From Mucilaginibacter robiniae (GTDB taxonomy: Bacteria > Bacteroidota > Bacteroidia > Sphingobacteriales > Sphingobacteriaceae), in assembly GCF_012849215.1 (NCBI RefSeq), contig NZ_CP051682.1:3658001-3722000 (forward strand): DNA of 64,000 nucleotides. The letters run 5' to 3'. Below the pieces are notes generated by a model. The model saw only the letters and a program-made list of their open reading frames with translations, was not told where the DNA came from and searched no databases. This document shows positions 36,438-49,110 of this stretch, piece after piece (positions within the stretch are counted from its first letter, which is position 1; every line of letters begins with the position of its first letter). Made by a program: the position numbers and the translations under genes.

Positions 36438-38027
36438 ATGCACAATATCATTGAGCGTTTAACCCTCTTAGATTATGCTACCGTTGCAGCTTATATAATT
36501 ATATTAGCTATAATCGGGTATAAGGCAAGTTTATCTAACCGTAACCAAGCCGATCAAACCTTGTTTCTGGCTCACAAATCATTAGGGTGGGCTAGTATAG
36601 GCTTTAACATGTGGGGAACCAACGTGGGGCCGTCCATGCTGTTGGCTTTTGCCAGTATTGGGTATAGTACAGGAGTAGTAGCTGTTAATTTTGATTGGTA
36701 TGCCTTTGTATTCCTGATGCTGCTGGCTATGGTATTTGCGCCACGTTACCTGGTTGCTCAGGTAACTACCATGCCAGAATTTATGGGCAACCGTTATGGT
36801 GATTCTACCCACAATGTACTGGCTTGGTATGCACTCATAAAAATCTTGATATCTTGGCTTTCACTAGGATTGTTTGCTGGCGGCTTTTTGGTACGGCAAA
36901 TATTGGGCATTCCGATGTGGGAATCCGTCATAGCTTTGGTCTCATTCGGTGGAATATTGGCCTACTCTGGCGGCCTGAATACTATAGCTAAGGTGAATGT
37001 TTTTCAAATGATATTGCTGATAGCTGTTTCTTTAACATTAACGATTTTAGGTATCAATAAAGTAGGCGGATTATCAGCAGTCTATCACAAAGTACCGCAT
37101 GAGTATTGGAACCTGATCCATCCGGCTAGCGATAAAAAATATCCGTGGTATGCCATCCTGTTGGGCTATCCGGTAGCCGCTGTAGCTTTCTTTTGTACAG
37201 ATCAATCGATGGTGCAATCCGTTTTAGGTGCTAAAAATCTGGAACAAGGGCAGTTGGGTATCAATTTTATCGGCTGGCTTAAAATACTTTCATTGCCTTT
37301 ATTTATTCTTACTGGCATCTTGTGCTATATTCTATTTCCTCATCTGAAAGATCCGGCTGAGGCTTACATGACTATGGTTACTAACCTTTTCCCTTCCGGT
37401 ATGAACGGGTTAGTAATTGTCGTATTAGTAGCTGTACTGGTAGGCACTATAGGGTCTTCTTTAAACTCTCTGAGCACCGTGTTTACGATGGATGTTTATG
37501 CTAAAAAGATAAACCCCAATGCTACTAACCAGGATGTTATACGAGTAGGACGAATTACGGTTATCGTAGGCTGCCTTTTAGCAGTTATTATGGCGTTGGC
37601 TATTGATAGTATAAAAGGGTTGAACCTGTTTGATGTTTTTCAATCGGTTCTAGGGTTTATTGCTCCTCCTTTATCCGTAGTATTTTTACTAACTGTGTTT
37701 TGGAAACGTACTACTCGCAAGGCTGTAAACTTAGTCTTATCGGTAGGTTCGGCATTGAGCTTAGGTACAGGCATCGTGTATTTGTGGGTTTTACCATCTG
37801 ATCGGTATAGTTTCTGGCCACATTACCTGATATTGTCTTTCCTGATCTTTATTTTTCTGCTGATTGCCGCAGTAATGATTTCCTTGTTAGATAGTTCGCC
37901 TGAAGTTTACCGGCCGCAAGATAACCAAGTAATTAGCTTGCCTAAAACTACCTTACGGGTGAAGGTAGCATGGGTAGTGTTAACAATAGTAATGATAGGT
38001 TTATACCTGATTTTTAATGGACATTGA
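36438..38027 (+). CDS. Sodium:solute symporter (SSS family), sugar type
   Basis: A 529-residue polytopic membrane protein with SSS features: NMWGTNVGPSMLLAFASIGY near residue 56, an FFCTDQSMVQSVLGAKN segment near 250 and TIGSSLNSLSTVFTMDVY near residue 336. It imports a released monosaccharide with sodium across the inner membrane. It differs clearly from the symporter at 1390-2958, so the locus has two separate inner-membrane routes. Its stop codon overlaps an in-frame TTG of the next gene; the ATG of that gene is 2 bases further. Confidence 0.85.
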   Translation: MHNIIERLTLLDYATVAAYIIILAIIGYKASLSNRNQADQTLFLAHKSLGWASIGFNMWGTNVGPSMLLAFASIGYSTGVVAVNFDWYAFVFLMLLAMVFAPRYLVAQVTTMPEFMGNRYGDSTHNVLAWYALIKILISWLSLGLFAGGFLVRQILGIPMWESVIALVSFGGILAYSGGLNTIAKVNVFQMILLIAVSLTLTILGINKVGGLSAVYHKVPHEYWNLIHPASDKKYPWYAILLGYPVAAVAFFCTDQSMVQSVLGAKNLEQGQLGINFIGWLKILSLPLFILTGILCYILFPHLKDPAEAYMTMVTNLFPSGMNGLVIVVLVAVLVGTIGSSLNSLSTVFTMDVYAKKINPNATNQDVIRVGRITVIVGCLLAVIMALAIDSIKGLNLFDVFQSVLGFIAPPLSVVFLLTVFWKRTTRKAVNLVLSVGSALSLGTGIVYLWVLPSDRYSFWPHYLILSFLIFIFLLIAAVMISLLDSSPEVYRPQDNQVISLPKTTLRVKVAWVVLTIVMIGLYLIFNGH

Positions 38028-38029
38028 TA

Positions 38030-40294
38030 ATGAAGAAAACTACTATAATCCCCAAAAGAAAACTTAATGTAAGTACTAGTCGATTAAAGAAAATACTACC
38101 TGATACACTTATCAGGTTTTCCTGTTTTTTTAGCATCGTAATTACATTAAGCACTTTATTGTCTTCTTTCTCTATGTCTGCTCATGCGCAAACCAAAGCC
38201 ACCTGGATATGGTATCCTGGTGATTATGAAATATGGCTGAGTAACAAAATGCAAAACCGCCGCACAGACCGGGGTTCGTTTTTACCACCTTTATGGAAGT
38301 TGGACAGCCATTATGTACTGGTAGATTTTCATAAAGATTTTGAACTGGCAGCACCGGAAGAAGCATTGATTGCTATTGAAGGGCAATACAATGTCCGGAT
38401 AGATGGTAAAGCTGTATCCGGCTATCCGAAGAGTGTAACCTTACCTTCTGGCAAGCACCGTATCAATATCAAAATTTATAATCAAGGTAACGTGCCTGCT
38501 CTTTTTGTGAAAAGTGCTCATGTAGTATCCGATAGCTCTTGGCAGGCCACTTTTGAAGATAAGGAATGGATTGATGCCTCTGGTAAAACATCCGATTTAT
38601 CAGCAACGGTATATGTACCTGCAGGTAGCTGGAACTTTAATGAATCTACAGTACTGCCTTCAGCCTTCCATCTGCCCACCGAGCCTATGAAGGCTGTTAG
38701 CAAAGAGAAGAAAGCACATTCAATTATGGTTGATTTTGGTAAAGAAACCTTCGGCTATGTGAAGTTACATGATGTAAAAGGTAAAGGCCATATTACGCTG
38801 TATTATGGCGAATCGCCAGAAGAGGCCAGAGCTACAGAAACCTGTGAACTGCTGGACAGGATTGAAGTGAGCAATCAGCAAAATGCAGATATAACACTGG
38901 AAGGCTCGCGGGCCTTCCGGTATGTGAATATACAGTATGATGATAATGTAAGTGTAGATGATGTGTCTATGCTGTATGAATATTCGCCGGTTGAGCAAAG
39001 GGGCAGTTTCCGGTGTTCTGACGATCAGATTAACAAGATATGGGATATTGCAGCCTATACCTTGCACCTGAATACGCGCGAGTTTTTTATTGATGGTATT
39101 AAACGCGACCGTTGGGTATGGTCGGGTGATGCGGCGCAAAGCTACCTGATGAACTACTATTTGTATTTCGATTCGCCTACCGTTAAGCGTACTATTACGG
39201 CTTTGCGGGGAAAAGATCCGGTAACCAGTCATACCAATACTATCATGGATTATACTTTTTACTGGTTCATTAGTATTTATGATTATTACCAACACACAGG
39301 CGACAAAGCTTTCATCAGGCAAACTTACCCACGTATGCAAACGATGATGAATTACTGTTTAGGCCGTCGTGATAAAGATGGTTTGATGGAGGGTTTACCC
39401 GGCGACTGGGTATTTATTGACTGGGCAGATGGCTTGAGTAAAAAGGGTGAAGTAAGCTTTGAGCAACTATTGTTCTGCCGTAGTTTGGAAAGCATGGCTT
39501 TATGTGCCAATTTGATGCATGATGGCAAGAATGCGGCTATGTACAATACCTTAGCCAAAAGTTTAAAAGCAAAGTTATTTTCTTACTACTGGAACCCTCA
39601 AAAACATGCCTTTGTACACAGTAGAATCAATGGCAAACCTACTGCTAACGTGACGCGCTATGCCAATATGTTCGCCATATTTTTCAATTACCTAACCGAT
39701 GCACAAAAGCAGGGGGTAAAGAAATATGTATTGTTGAATGATAACATACAAAAAATTACTACGCCTTACATGCAGTTTTACGAACTGGAAGCCCTATGCG
39801 CCATGAACGAGCAATCGTATGTACTGCAGCGCATGAAAGATTATTGGGGCGGTATGTTGAATTTAGGCGCTACCACTTTCTGGGAAGAGTACAATCCGGC
39901 AGTAAAAGGAACTGATATTTACGCCATGTATGGCCGGCCATTTGGTAAAAGTTTATGTCATGCTTGGGGAGCCAGCCCTATTTATTTATTAGGCAAGTAT
40001 TACCTGGGCGTAAAACCTACAGCGCCAGGTTATCAGCAATATACAATTGAACCGCAATTAGGTGGCTTGCAGTGGATGGAAGGTATAGTGCCTACACCTA
40101 ACGGTAATATCAAAGTTCATTGCAGCGGCCGGCAAATTCAGGTTAGTGCCGATAGTGGTACAGGTACCCTGCGCTTTAAAAGCAAAACGCAACCGGTTTG
40201 TAACGAAGCAACTATTAAATCAGCAGCTAATGGTTTTTACGAGTTAACCATACAAAAAGGTAAAAGCTATACCGTTAATTACACCGCTGCTTAA
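38030..40294 (+). CDS. GH78-type alpha-L-rhamnosidase, short form, 754 aa
   Basis: Start at the ATG at 38030. A long N-terminal extension leads into a signal segment ending near SAHAQ (about residue 52). There follow a small beta domain with HSIMVDFGKETFGYVKL, a jelly roll and the (alpha/alpha)6 barrel with EFFIDGIKRDRWVWSGD at about residue 350, the equivalent of the GH78 acid motif, and GATTFWEEYNP at about 620. It lacks the first two domains of the 932-residue GH78 at 25565-28363, so the two belong to different GH78 subgroups and probably cut different rhamnose linkages. The family is well supported. Confidence 0.8.
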   Translation: MKKTTIIPKRKLNVSTSRLKKILPDTLIRFSCFFSIVITLSTLLSSFSMSAHAQTKATWIWYPGDYEIWLSNKMQNRRTDRGSFLPPLWKLDSHYVLVDFHKDFELAAPEEALIAIEGQYNVRIDGKAVSGYPKSVTLPSGKHRINIKIYNQGNVPALFVKSAHVVSDSSWQATFEDKEWIDASGKTSDLSATVYVPAGSWNFNESTVLPSAFHLPTEPMKAVSKEKKAHSIMVDFGKETFGYVKLHDVKGKGHITLYYGESPEEARATETCELLDRIEVSNQQNADITLEGSRAFRYVNIQYDDNVSVDDVSMLYEYSPVEQRGSFRCSDDQINKIWDIAAYTLHLNTREFFIDGIKRDRWVWSGDAAQSYLMNYYLYFDSPTVKRTITALRGKDPVTSHTNTIMDYTFYWFISIYDYYQHTGDKAFIRQTYPRMQTMMNYCLGRRDKDGLMEGLPGDWVFIDWADGLSKKGEVSFEQLLFCRSLESMALCANLMHDGKNAAMYNTLAKSLKAKLFSYYWNPQKHAFVHSRINGKPTANVTRYANMFAIFFNYLTDAQKQGVKKYVLLNDNIQKITTPYMQFYELEALCAMNEQSYVLQRMKDYWGGMLNLGATTFWEEYNPAVKGTDIYAMYGRPFGKSLCHAWGASPIYLLGKYYLGVKPTAPGYQQYTIEPQLGGLQWMEGIVPTPNGNIKVHCSGRQIQVSADSGTGTLRFKSKTQPVCNEATIKSAANGFYELTIQKGKSYTVNYTAA

Positions 40295-43603
<3,309 letters not shown>

Positions 43604-43608
43604 GGTAT

Positions 43609-46600
43609 ATGAAGAAGAAACTTTTAATACTAGTAACTTATTGCTGCATTAATCATACTGTTACGGATAGCTTTGCACAGGTACGTAAAAGCACTGTTAA
43701 AAAAGATGATTTAGAAACAGTGTTTAGCCACCCGCCCGAAGAGGCTAAGCCTTGGGTATTTTGGTACTGGATGCAAGCCAGCGTAACCGAAGCCGGCATC
43801 ACGGCCGATTTGGAAGCGATGAAGCAGGCTGGTATTGGTGGGGCGTATTTAATGCCTATAAAAGGAGTAGCTAATCCGCCATTCCTTACGCCACCTGTAG
43901 AGCAATTAACTCCACAATGGTGGCACATGGTTCGTTATACTTTTAAAGAAGCCGACCGTTTAGGCTTAAAGCTGGCTATGCATGATTGTGATGGTTTTGC
44001 TTTGGCTGGTGGCCCCTGGATAACGCCAGAGTTATCTATGCAAAAAGTGGTATGGACAAAAACTTTGGTAAAAGGAGGACAGGTTTTTAATGATACTTTA
44101 GCTAAACTTGAAAGCTATAAAGGTTACTATCGTGACATTGCTGTATTTGCTTATCCATCACCACAAGGTTCAGGTATCTCAACCCAAAACAATACTCCTA
44201 AAGTAACCACCAGCTTACCTGAGCAGGATGTACAGTATTTAGTGGAACCCGGTAATAAGAAAAACTTTTCATCTGCCGATTCCTGCTGGATACAATTAGC
44301 TTTTGATCAGCCTTTTACTTGCCGTTCGTTGATTATACATACCAACGCGAGTAATTACCAGTCTGAACGGTTGTTATTGCAGGTAAGTGATGATGGTAGA
44401 AGTTTCCGTACCGTACAACGGCTTGAACCGCCCCGGCATGGCTGGCAAGATGGTGATTTTGATATTACGCATGAAATACTACCCACAACAGCCCGGTATT
44501 TTCGGTTTGTTTATAACAAGGAAGGTTCTGAACCTGGCGCAGAAGATTTAGATTTTGCTAAGTGGAAGCCTTCTTTAAAGCTATCAGGAATAGAACTTTC
44601 AGCCGAGCCTCGCATTCATCAGTTTGAAGGTAAAAACGGTGAAGTATGGCGTATTAGTACACGTACAACGCCACAGCAAGTACCTGATGATTTGTGCATT
44701 CCTAAGAATAAGATTATCAATATTACAGACAAACTTGATGCACAAGGGCGCTTGCACTGGAATGCGCCAGCCGGTAACTGGACTATACTGCGTATAGGGC
44801 ATACCTCAACAGGGCATACTAATGCTACCGGAGGGAAAGGCAGCGGTTTAGAATGTGATAAGTTTAATACGGAAGCCATCAAGCTACAGTTTGATCGTTG
44901 GTTTGGCGAAGCTATACGTCAAGCTGGGCCAGAATTAGCTAAACGAGTATTGAAGATATTCCATGTGGATAGTTGGGAGTGCGGTAGCCAAAATTGGTCG
45001 GCAGAGTTTGCGCAAGAATTTAAACAACGCAGAGGATATGATTTAATGCCTTACTTACCAGTAATGGCTGGCATACCAGTACAAAGCGCACAAAAATCAG
45101 AACAGGTGCTGGCTGATGTTCGGCAAACCATTGCTGAGTTGGTAGTTGATAAATTTTATGGTACAATGAGTAAACTGGCTCATGAAAAGGGTTGCACTTT
45201 TAGCGGTGAAAGTGTAGCCCCAACCATGACTAGTGATGGTATGCTGCATTACAGCCAGATAGATATTCCGATGGGGGAATTTTGGTTGCGTAGCCCAACA
45301 CACGACAAGCCTAACGATTTGCTCGATGCCATTTCAGGTGGGCATATATATGGAAAAAACATTATTCAGGCAGAAGCTTTTACTGAGTTGCGAACCATGT
45401 GGGATGAGCACCCGGCGATGATTAAAGCCTTAGCCGACCGTAACTTTGCAGCAGGTATCAACCGATATGTTTTCCACGTAAATGTTCATAACCCTTGGCT
45501 GACCCGAAAACCCGGTATGACCTTGGATGGCATAGGTCTGTTTTTTCAACGAGACCAAACCTGGTGGAAACCCGGCCATGCCTGGGTAGAGTATGTACAA
45601 CGCTGCCAATCGCTTTTGCAATTAGGCCGTCCAGTAACAGACATTGCCGTATTTACCGGCGAAGAAACACCTAGAAGAGCTATACTGCCCGATAGATTAG
45701 TACCCGTACTACCCGGTTTATTTGGTTCAGCCAGAGTAGAAAGTGAAAAGCTACGGTTAGCCAACAAAGGTACACCTTTACGCACTATGCCCATTGGCGT
45801 AACCAGTGGCGCTAACATGACCGATCCTGACCAATGGGTTAACCCACTGCATGGATATGCTTATGATTCGTTTAACCTGGATGCTTTGGTAAGTTTATCA
45901 AAAGTAAATCATGGCCGTATCGAGTTGCCTGGAGGAGCCAGCTATAAAGTGCTGGTTGTACCTGGTTCCCGGCGTATGGACCCTAACGGGAATCATTTGT
46001 CGGCAGCAACTTTGCAACGTTTACAGGAGTTAGTAGCTCAAGGGGCTACGTTGATTGTTAATCCTGAAATACCCATTAAACAAACCGGATCAGGACGCGT
46101 TATTGCTGCCCCTTATTTACAAGCAGATTTGAAAAGTGCAGGTGTTGACCGGGATGTTGTTTTTAAAAATTCATCGGATCTGAATGCTGAAGATATTGCC
46201 TGGACGCATCGTATATCGCCTGGGTTCGACATCTATTTTATAGCTAATTCATTGAACGAACAGCGTACAATCAACCTCTCGCTGCGGGTTGCAGGTCGTG
46301 TGCCTGAACTATTTGATCCTGTAGCGGGTACAACGAGGCCAGCAACCAGTTGGCAAATACAAAACGGACGAACTATGCTGCCGTTAACTTTGGCGCCGAA
46401 TGGCTCCCTGTTTGTTGTTTTTAGAAAAGCTGCTACGCTGAATAAAAGCCAGTCTGCTAGTAATAATCAAATGGTAAGTAAGCCTCTGCAAACATTAACT
46501 CCAAATTGGCAAGTAACTTTTGATGCACAGTTGGGCGGCCCGAAAACACCGGTAACCTTTACAAATTTGCAGGACTGGTCACACCGATCAGAACCTGGCA

Positions 46601-46965
46601 TTAAGTATTATTCAGGCACAGCAACTTACCAGCAAAGCTTTATCTGGAATGGTAAAAAGCAGAATGATGTGTGGCTGAATTTGGGTACGGTTAATAATTT
46701 GGCGGAAGTATATGTAAATGGTGTACCCTGCGGTGTAGCCTGGACGGCACCTTACCGGGTCAATGTAGGTAAAGCTTTACATACAGGGCTTAACCAGATT
46801 AAAATTGAAGTGACTAATACCTGGGCTAACCGGCTAATGGGCGATCATGCTTTACCGGCTGAACAGCAAATTACCTGGACTAACGCACCTTATCGTTTAG
46901 AAGGTAAACCATTGCTGCCAGCAGGTTTACTAGGCCCGGTAGTGCTTGAAGAGGTAAATTATTAA
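43609..46965 (+). CDS. GH106 alpha-L-rhamnosidase, 1118 aa
   Basis: Signal peptide (about 1-24) is followed by the GH106 opening KPWVFWYWMQASVTEAGI and LKLAMHDCDGFALAGGPWI, then a barrel segment with HVDSWECGSQNWS and TFSGESVAPTM that carries conserved Glu residues, and a C-terminal galactose-binding-like beta sandwich (TATYQQSFIWNG, VYVNGVPCGVAWTAPYRVNV). GH106 removes alpha-L-rhamnose; BT0986 of this family acts on RG-II. It starts 5 bases after the LacZ-like gene and is the third rhamnosidase of the locus, which points to a rhamnose-rich substrate. Confidence 0.88.
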   Translation: MKKKLLILVTYCCINHTVTDSFAQVRKSTVKKDDLETVFSHPPEEAKPWVFWYWMQASVTEAGITADLEAMKQAGIGGAYLMPIKGVANPPFLTPPVEQLTPQWWHMVRYTFKEADRLGLKLAMHDCDGFALAGGPWITPELSMQKVVWTKTLVKGGQVFNDTLAKLESYKGYYRDIAVFAYPSPQGSGISTQNNTPKVTTSLPEQDVQYLVEPGNKKNFSSADSCWIQLAFDQPFTCRSLIIHTNASNYQSERLLLQVSDDGRSFRTVQRLEPPRHGWQDGDFDITHEILPTTARYFRFVYNKEGSEPGAEDLDFAKWKPSLKLSGIELSAEPRIHQFEGKNGEVWRISTRTTPQQVPDDLCIPKNKIINITDKLDAQGRLHWNAPAGNWTILRIGHTSTGHTNATGGKGSGLECDKFNTEAIKLQFDRWFGEAIRQAGPELAKRVLKIFHVDSWECGSQNWSAEFAQEFKQRRGYDLMPYLPVMAGIPVQSAQKSEQVLADVRQTIAELVVDKFYGTMSKLAHEKGCTFSGESVAPTMTSDGMLHYSQIDIPMGEFWLRSPTHDKPNDLLDAISGGHIYGKNIIQAEAFTELRTMWDEHPAMIKALADRNFAAGINRYVFHVNVHNPWLTRKPGMTLDGIGLFFQRDQTWWKPGHAWVEYVQRCQSLLQLGRPVTDIAVFTGEETPRRAILPDRLVPVLPGLFGSARVESEKLRLANKGTPLRTMPIGVTSGANMTDPDQWVNPLHGYAYDSFNLDALVSLSKVNHGRIELPGGASYKVLVVPGSRRMDPNGNHLSAATLQRLQELVAQGATLIVNPEIPIKQTGSGRVIAAPYLQADLKSAGVDRDVVFKNSSDLNAEDIAWTHRISPGFDIYFIANSLNEQRTINLSLRVAGRVPELFDPVAGTTRPATSWQIQNGRTMLPLTLAPNGSLFVVFRKAATLNKSQSASNNQMVSKPLQTLTPNWQVTFDAQLGGPKTPVTFTNLQDWSHRSEPGIKYYSGTATYQQSFIWNGKKQNDVWLNLGTVNNLAEVYVNGVPCGVAWTAPYRVNVGKALHTGLNQIKIEVTNTWANRLMGDHALPAEQQITWTNAPYRLEGKPLLPAGLLGPVVLEEVNY

Positions 46966-46996
46966 TAATCTATTTAAAACAGTATATTTATAAATT

Positions 46997-49030
46997 ATGG
47001 CAAGAATAGGTTGGATGTTGGGTGTTGGATTATTGCTCGGGAGTTTTCATCAGGCAACTGCTCAAAATAAGGCTTTAGTAAATACAGCTGCAAGTCCGTA
47101 TGCTAAGCTGAGTAGTTTGAATATGGGTGATGTAAACTGGACCAAAGGCTTTTGGGCTGACCGGTTTCAGGTATGTAAGGATACCATGATTCCTAATTTG
47201 TGGAAGATTTATACGGATCCTAAAATAGGGCATGCCTACCAGAATTTTGAAATTGCGGCAGGTTTAGAGGATGGGGATCATGAAGGCCCTCCGTTTCAAG
47301 ACGGCGATTTTTATAAATTGCTGGAAGCAATGGCCCGTATGTACAGTACTACACACAATCCTAAGCTGAATGCTTTGATGGATCGTACCATTACACTGAT
47401 TGCAAAAGCACAGCGGCCTGATGGGTATATATTTACGCCAACACTGATTGAACAGCGTAACCATCCTGATAAAGCAAAATCTTTTGCCGATCGTCTGAAC
47501 TTTGAAACCTATAACTTAGGTCACCTCATGACGGCGGCTTGTGTGCATTACCGGACTACGGGTAAAACTACGTTATTAAACATAGCTATCAAAGCAACGG
47601 ATTACTTATACAAGTTCTACAAAACGGCTTCGCCGGAGTTGGCGCGTAATGCCATCTGTCCTTCCCATTACATGGGTGTGGTAGAGATGTATCGGACTAC
47701 CCATAACCCTAAGTATTTAGAGCTATCTGAAAAGTTGATCGACATACGTGGTTTGATGACGGAAGGTACTGATGATAATCAGGACCGTATTCCTTTTCGG
47801 CAACAAACGCAGGCAATGGGGCATGCTGTAAGAGCAAATTACTTGTTTGCTGGGGCTGCTGATGTGTACATGGAGAGCGGTGATACTACACTGATGCATA
47901 CGCTTAACCTCATGTGGAACGATGTAGTAAACCGTAAAATGTATATAACAGGCGGTTGCGGTGCCTTGTACGATGGGGTATCACCCGATGGTACTGAGTA
48001 CGAGATGAAAAACGTGCAGCAGGTACACCAGGCTTATGGGCGTGATTATCAACTGCCCAACTTTACTGCTCACAATGAAACCTGCGCTAACATTGGCAAC
48101 GTGCTTTGGAATTGGCGTATGTTGCAAGCTACCGGTAAAGCGCAGTATGCTGACGTAATGGAACTGGCCTTATATAACAGTGTACTATCGGGCATCAGCC
48201 TGAATGGTAAAAACTTTTTATATACTAACCCATTAAGCTTTTCAGATAATTTACCATTCAGTCAGCGATGGTCAAAAGATAGGATAGGGTATATTGCACT
48301 ATCCAACTGTTGTCCGCCTAATGTGGTACGTACTATTTCGGAGGTAAGTGATTATACTTACAGCACATCCGATAAAGGCTTGTGGTTTAACTTGTATGGT
48401 GGTAATACTTTAAACACGCAGTTAAAAGATGGCTCAACACTGAAGTTAAGCGAAGAAACTGAATACCCTTGGAATGGCAATATACAAATCAAGGTTAGCC
48501 AGGCACCTGATAAAGCTTTTTCTATGTTTTTCCGTATTCCGGGTTGGTGTTCTGGAGCAAGTTTGAAAGTAAACGGGCAAGTGGTAAATACTTCCCTCGC
48601 TTCAGGTACTTATGCCGAAGTAAACCGTAACTGGAAAGCTGGAGACAAGGTAGAACTCGACTTGCCTATGCCTGTCAAACTAATGGAAGCTAACCCGCTG
48701 GTAGAAGAAACCCGGAACCAGGTAGCCGTAAAGCGTGGCCCGGTAGTTTACTGTCTGGAGTCGGTTGATTTGCCTAAAGATCAGAAAGTGTTTAATATTA
48801 CTTTACCGGTGAAGAATAACTTAAAGCCAGAGATGATAACGATTGATAATAGCCCTGTCATGAGCTTAACCGGAAAGGCTAACGTTAAAAAAGAGAACAA
48901 TTGGCAAAATCAACTTTATCGTGAAGTATCAACGCATGAAGGTGAAGTAGGAGTCCGTTTGGTTCCATATTATGCGTGGGGGAACCGTGGGCATGTGGAT
49001 ATGGAAACATGGATACCTATGGATCATTAA
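46997..49030 (+). CDS. GH127 beta-L-arabinofuranosidase-type enzyme (DUF1680)
   Basis: The 677-residue secreted protein (signal ends ATAQ) is an (alpha/alpha)6 barrel with the zinc-thiolate site of GH127: Glu361 and Cys363 in HNETCAN, Cys438 and the nucleophile-position Cys439 in SNCCPPN. GH127 includes beta-L-arabinofuranosidases and, for BT1003, the aceric-acid hydrolase of RG-II. It is the last plus-strand gene of the PUL, 31 bases after GH106, and is followed by a long convergent hairpin. Family and active site are clear; the substrate could be L-arabinose or aceric acid. Confidence 0.9.
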   Translation: MARIGWMLGVGLLLGSFHQATAQNKALVNTAASPYAKLSSLNMGDVNWTKGFWADRFQVCKDTMIPNLWKIYTDPKIGHAYQNFEIAAGLEDGDHEGPPFQDGDFYKLLEAMARMYSTTHNPKLNALMDRTITLIAKAQRPDGYIFTPTLIEQRNHPDKAKSFADRLNFETYNLGHLMTAACVHYRTTGKTTLLNIAIKATDYLYKFYKTASPELARNAICPSHYMGVVEMYRTTHNPKYLELSEKLIDIRGLMTEGTDDNQDRIPFRQQTQAMGHAVRANYLFAGAADVYMESGDTTLMHTLNLMWNDVVNRKMYITGGCGALYDGVSPDGTEYEMKNVQQVHQAYGRDYQLPNFTAHNETCANIGNVLWNWRMLQATGKAQYADVMELALYNSVLSGISLNGKNFLYTNPLSFSDNLPFSQRWSKDRIGYIALSNCCPPNVVRTISEVSDYTYSTSDKGLWFNLYGGNTLNTQLKDGSTLKLSEETEYPWNGNIQIKVSQAPDKAFSMFFRIPGWCSGASLKVNGQVVNTSLASGTYAEVNRNWKAGDKVELDLPMPVKLMEANPLVEETRNQVAVKRGPVVYCLESVDLPKDQKVFNITLPVKNNLKPEMITIDNSPVMSLTGKANVKKENNWQNQLYREVSTHEGEVGVRLVPYYAWGNRGHVDMETWIPMDH

Positions 49031-49057
49031 AGCAAGAACGTTTTAATTTTGAATATT

Positions 49058-49110
49058 AAAGGATTTGATAAATATGCTGATATTACTTCAGCATATTTAT
49101 CAAATCCTTT
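49058..49110. terminator. Bidirectional terminator, 23-bp perfect stem, between convergent genes
   Basis: Positions 49058-49080 pair perfectly with 49088-49110 around a 7-base loop (TATTACT). T-runs flank the stem on both strands, so it can stop transcription from the GH127 operon and from the minus-strand operon. The right arm and part of the loop lie inside the last codons and stop codon of the minus-strand DUF5703 gene. Confidence 0.85.

Noticed and set aside
38765..39340. 191-codon minus-strand frame inside the short GH78 gene
   Set aside because: It is entirely antisense to a recognisable catalytic barrel and has no signal or domain of its own.
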